In this document: positions 61,116 through 64,000 of the stretch, in pieces | Numbering within the stretch: position 1 is the stretch's first letter | Layout of the letters: each line of letters opens with the position of its first letter | Assembly (NCBI GenBank): GCA_003118195.1 | Contig: BEXV01000080.1 | Coordinates: 346,933 to 410,932, forward strand | DNA length: 64,000 bases | Direction of reading: 5' to 3' | Origin: Hemicentrotus pulcherrimus | Taxonomy: Eukaryota > Echinodermata > Echinoidea > Camarodonta > Strongylocentrotidae | Program-made: the position numbers and the translations under genes | Notes under the pieces: generated by a model | What the model saw: the letters and a program-made list of their open reading frames with translations, nothing else | Database searches by the model: none | What the model was told of the DNA's origin: nothing

Positions 61116-62545
61116 CTATACATAAAATATATATACATGTACTGATATATTCGGTTGAAAGTAAGGAAAGAAAATATATTTTTTGAGTTTTCTCAGTTTT
61201 ATTTTGATGATAATGGATGAACGTGCATGCTGAAGCACCTAGCTGTATTTTTGGACCGTTAATTTGTTTGTCGAAAAAAATCTTTCTACCCACTGTTTTA
61301 GCTAGTTTAATATCCCGTAAATAAAATAGAAAAACACATAATTTCAATACTGTCTTGCAATAACAATCCCGCCGAAGGTTGGAAAGACATATTCGTTCGA
61401 TAAAACGGGAATTTTTGTGGGCTAGAAAAGGGCGTATTCCCCTCGGCAAGGTGGGAATTTGATAATGGAAATTTTGCTTTCGCGATCAATCATGAAAATA
61501 CCAAGAGGTTCGTTCATTCTTAAGAAAAACATAAGGGCCCTGGCGTCATAATATCACACGCAAAAACTTTGCTTTTGATCGATAATAAAGGCCTGTAAGG
61601 TTTAATTTTAGCACGATCTAATAGACTCGAATATCTAAAAGCGTCTCTGAATATTTCATTTTTAGACCGTCGGAAACAAAACATAGCATCGCAGTGTCAA
61701 CATTGGATTTATATCTTTCGCAATGCTGAAATCAATGTCATATGTGGATTTATTTACTGTTCAAATGGAAGTGTTTGAGATCTTTTTGCGATCGTTGTTT
61801 ATATTTAATTCACATCTGATATTAATTGTATTACTGCAAAGTTTTTAAAGGAGGAATTAATAATCTCTCTCTGCAACGACCTAATGCCTGTGACATATTT
61901 GGGAGCTCTTTAATTTGAAAAATGTCTCCGGTTATGATATTCTCAAAAGGTTCGATAGATGAAATGAAAGTTATGCTTAAACAATATTAGAATTTGTTTT
62001 ACTCAATCACAAATTCTTACTTACTAGCTTAATATAAACTCAATTCAATTAAATTCGTTCATTTCATTTCCAGAAAATACATTAAAAAAATACATAGCTA
62101 AAAACATGAAATGTATATATAAATAAACGAGTTTTGAAAAAAGTACATAATACAGTACAAATTATAAAAAATTGTATTTTAGGAATCAGGATGGCCGTAA
62201 AAAACCAATATAGGGTTTTGTCCAGACGGCCAACCGAACTAAGTATAAATGGTGCATATTGCAAGACATGTTTGCCATAATTTTTTGTTCAATATAAAAA
62301 CTTTATAATAAATATCATAACCAAAAAAAAAAGGACACACAAACAAACAAATACCTATACAAACCCTACGCAAACATTAAAGAACATGATTAAAATTTCA
62401 GTTCAGTTGTTAATAAAAATTTTCTTTTAAATCTGTTTAACGAATTGCTTGATTGTATTTTAGTTTGGAGATTATGGCAATGCATGTACTTCTCATTTGA
62501 AACCATACGAAGAGAAAGGGGAAGTAATTTAGATTGTGTTTGTTT
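61116..62545. other. Intergenic, nothing recognised
   Basis: AT-rich sequence. No gene, inverted repeat or RNA feature is seen. Confidence 0.45.
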
Positions 62546-62550
62546 GTTTG

Positions 62551-62600
62551 CGTGTGTGTGTGCGTGCGTATGTGTGTGTGTGTGTGTGTTTGTGTGAGTA
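62551..62600 (+). repeat. (GT)n microsatellite, imperfect
   Basis: GTGTGTGTGTGCGTGCG and then GTGTGTGTGTGTGTGTT-type runs. Another GT run lies at 62955-62975. Confidence 0.9.
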
Positions 62601-62979
62601 TATGCGTCAATAATGGAGAGAGAGTGGGGGAGTGGAGGGTGGAAGGAGGTAGTGAAATGATGTGTAATGTAATCGAATTGAAATTAACATTAATTTACTT
62701 CTCATTGATAATAAAGTTAAACAATAAACAAATAGAATAGTACAGTAAATACATTCCAAAAGCAGGAGGAGGCGAAAACCAAGAATGCAAACATGTATAT
62801 TTTGCTCTGAGCGCCTATTACACTGAGGAATTACAAATTACTGTGTAAACCGAGAAGATAGCTGGGTATTGGATGAAGGTTAAGTTTCTTTATAATATTA
62901 ATTTATAATTACTATTGCGTATATCGTTTCAAGGCTTCTATACCAAAAGGAGTATGTGTGTGTGTGTGTGTGTGTAATG

Positions 62980-64000
62980 ACACCAACACAGGTTAATGAA
63001 ATCAGTGTACTAGAATATGATAAGCAGCATACAAATACAAAAAGAAAGATGTGAGAGAGGGAGGAAGTGAGTTTGTGTTTTTTTAATAAAAGCACCTACC
63101 GACCTTTCTTACCTAAGTTTAACTCTGTGAGAAGCTTGATAAACGTTTATCTATGGATTCGATGACAAGAAATTCTTATAGTCAATCCTCACTCCTTGAA
63201 CACGCGATCAGAGAAAATGTTCGTTTATCTGAAGCGTTTTTCCATGCGTGGGTTACACGGTAAGGGAGGGGTAGCCCGGTAACGTGTTATTAACAGTGCT
63301 GAATGAGCTTAACAGACCAGATTTTGTTTACACCTTGTACAGGGGGTGTCATGAAAACTAACCTATAGTAATTATATATCTGCATTAGATGGGAACACAT
63401 TATGAAGTTTAATGTTGCTTCTTTTGTTATCTAATCCGGCCTAAACAATCAAATCGGATGCATCATTTGTTTCTAGTGGAATAGTCATAGCTTTTACTAA
63501 ATTAAATTTACATTTAAAGAGAACTGCTGTACTACTGTTTATTCATACATAGCAATATCTACTTTGATGATTTACAAACGATGATATTAATGCACCCATT
63601 TTAATGGCTACATGAATTATTATAACGTTATGAAGTAATTTCTTTTCTCTGGATTGCTATATTAGATAAAGAGCACTATTGACTTTAAAAGTGCGATTAT
63701 TTTATATTTGTATCACCCTGTCATTACTATATGCTGTATATCGTACTTTTCTAAGAAAAAATACATAAATATGATTTTGTTTTTGTATCTTCTAAAAATG
63801 ACAGACATCGCAGTACCGAATATCACAATTTCATAAACTAAGGAGTTCTGGCAATACCCATTTTGATAGTAAATAAACCCTTTTAAATACATTCGTACTG
63901 AACACGCCAACAATTTTCATGAGACCCCTTGTAGCAAACAGCTGACCTGTTGGGTCATTTATTCCAATGCAGCTTACATTAATCTGTCATCAGCAAATAA
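62980..64000. other. Intergenic, nothing recognised
   Basis: AT-rich sequence to the window end. No supported feature. Confidence 0.45.

Overview
This 64-kb window reads as animal nuclear DNA. It is AT-rich and gene-poor, with long intergenic stretches full of microsatellites, miniature inverted-repeat elements, tRNA-derived SINEs and one decayed LINE. There are no bacterial-type operons, ribosome binding sites or CRISPR arrays. The repeat style (short palindromic elements with GGGCCCTGTTTCA-like ends, SINEs with ATT tails, long trinucleotide fields) together with a somatostatin/allatostatin-C/MCH-like receptor suggests a marine invertebrate, most likely an echinoderm such as a sea urchin. 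That assignment is an inference, since no taxonomic marker gene is present.

Only one gene is certain: an intact, apparently single-exon rhodopsin-class peptide GPCR on the minus strand at 49334-50524. It has all the class A landmark residues, two candidate poly(A) signals downstream (49282 and 49213) and a plausible TATA/E-box/CCAAT region upstream (about 50.9-51.1 kb). A second, much less certain coding-like stretch is an open minus-strand frame at 24894-25166. It looks like real protein but I do not recognise it securely. A third ORF-rich stretch at 23.05-23.67 kb is open in several frames on both strands and is unassigned.

Region by region: 1-5.2 kb holds a cluster of nested mobile elements. 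These are a dispersed repeat present twice, a SINE with intact Pol III boxes inserted in its second copy, an element of about 0.9 kb with GTGTCCACACAC ends, and a 125-bp near-perfect palindrome. 5-33 kb is mostly unique AT-rich DNA with (GA)n tracts, a four-copy tandem repeat of about 95 bp (10.05-10.4 kb), two tandem duplications (11.5 and 24.4 kb), a frameshifted LINE reverse-transcriptase remnant (17.2-17.5 kb), a SINE tail (27.9 kb) and two MITEs (30.6 and 32.4 kb). 33-45 kb holds a minus-strand SINE, nested MITEs at 36.3-36.8 kb and CT/CA tracts. 45.5-47.8 kb is a field of (GTA)n and purine repeats containing two MITEs. The receptor follows at 49.3-50.5 kb. The remainder to 64 kb is intergenic, with a short assembly gap (53157-53169), a SINE fragment (55.9 kb), a 260-bp MITE carrying three copies of an internal palindrome (57.5 kb) and AT/GT microsatellites.

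The receptor is the only interpretable biology. The rest is a record of repeat insertion and decay. I found no convincing multi-gene system.
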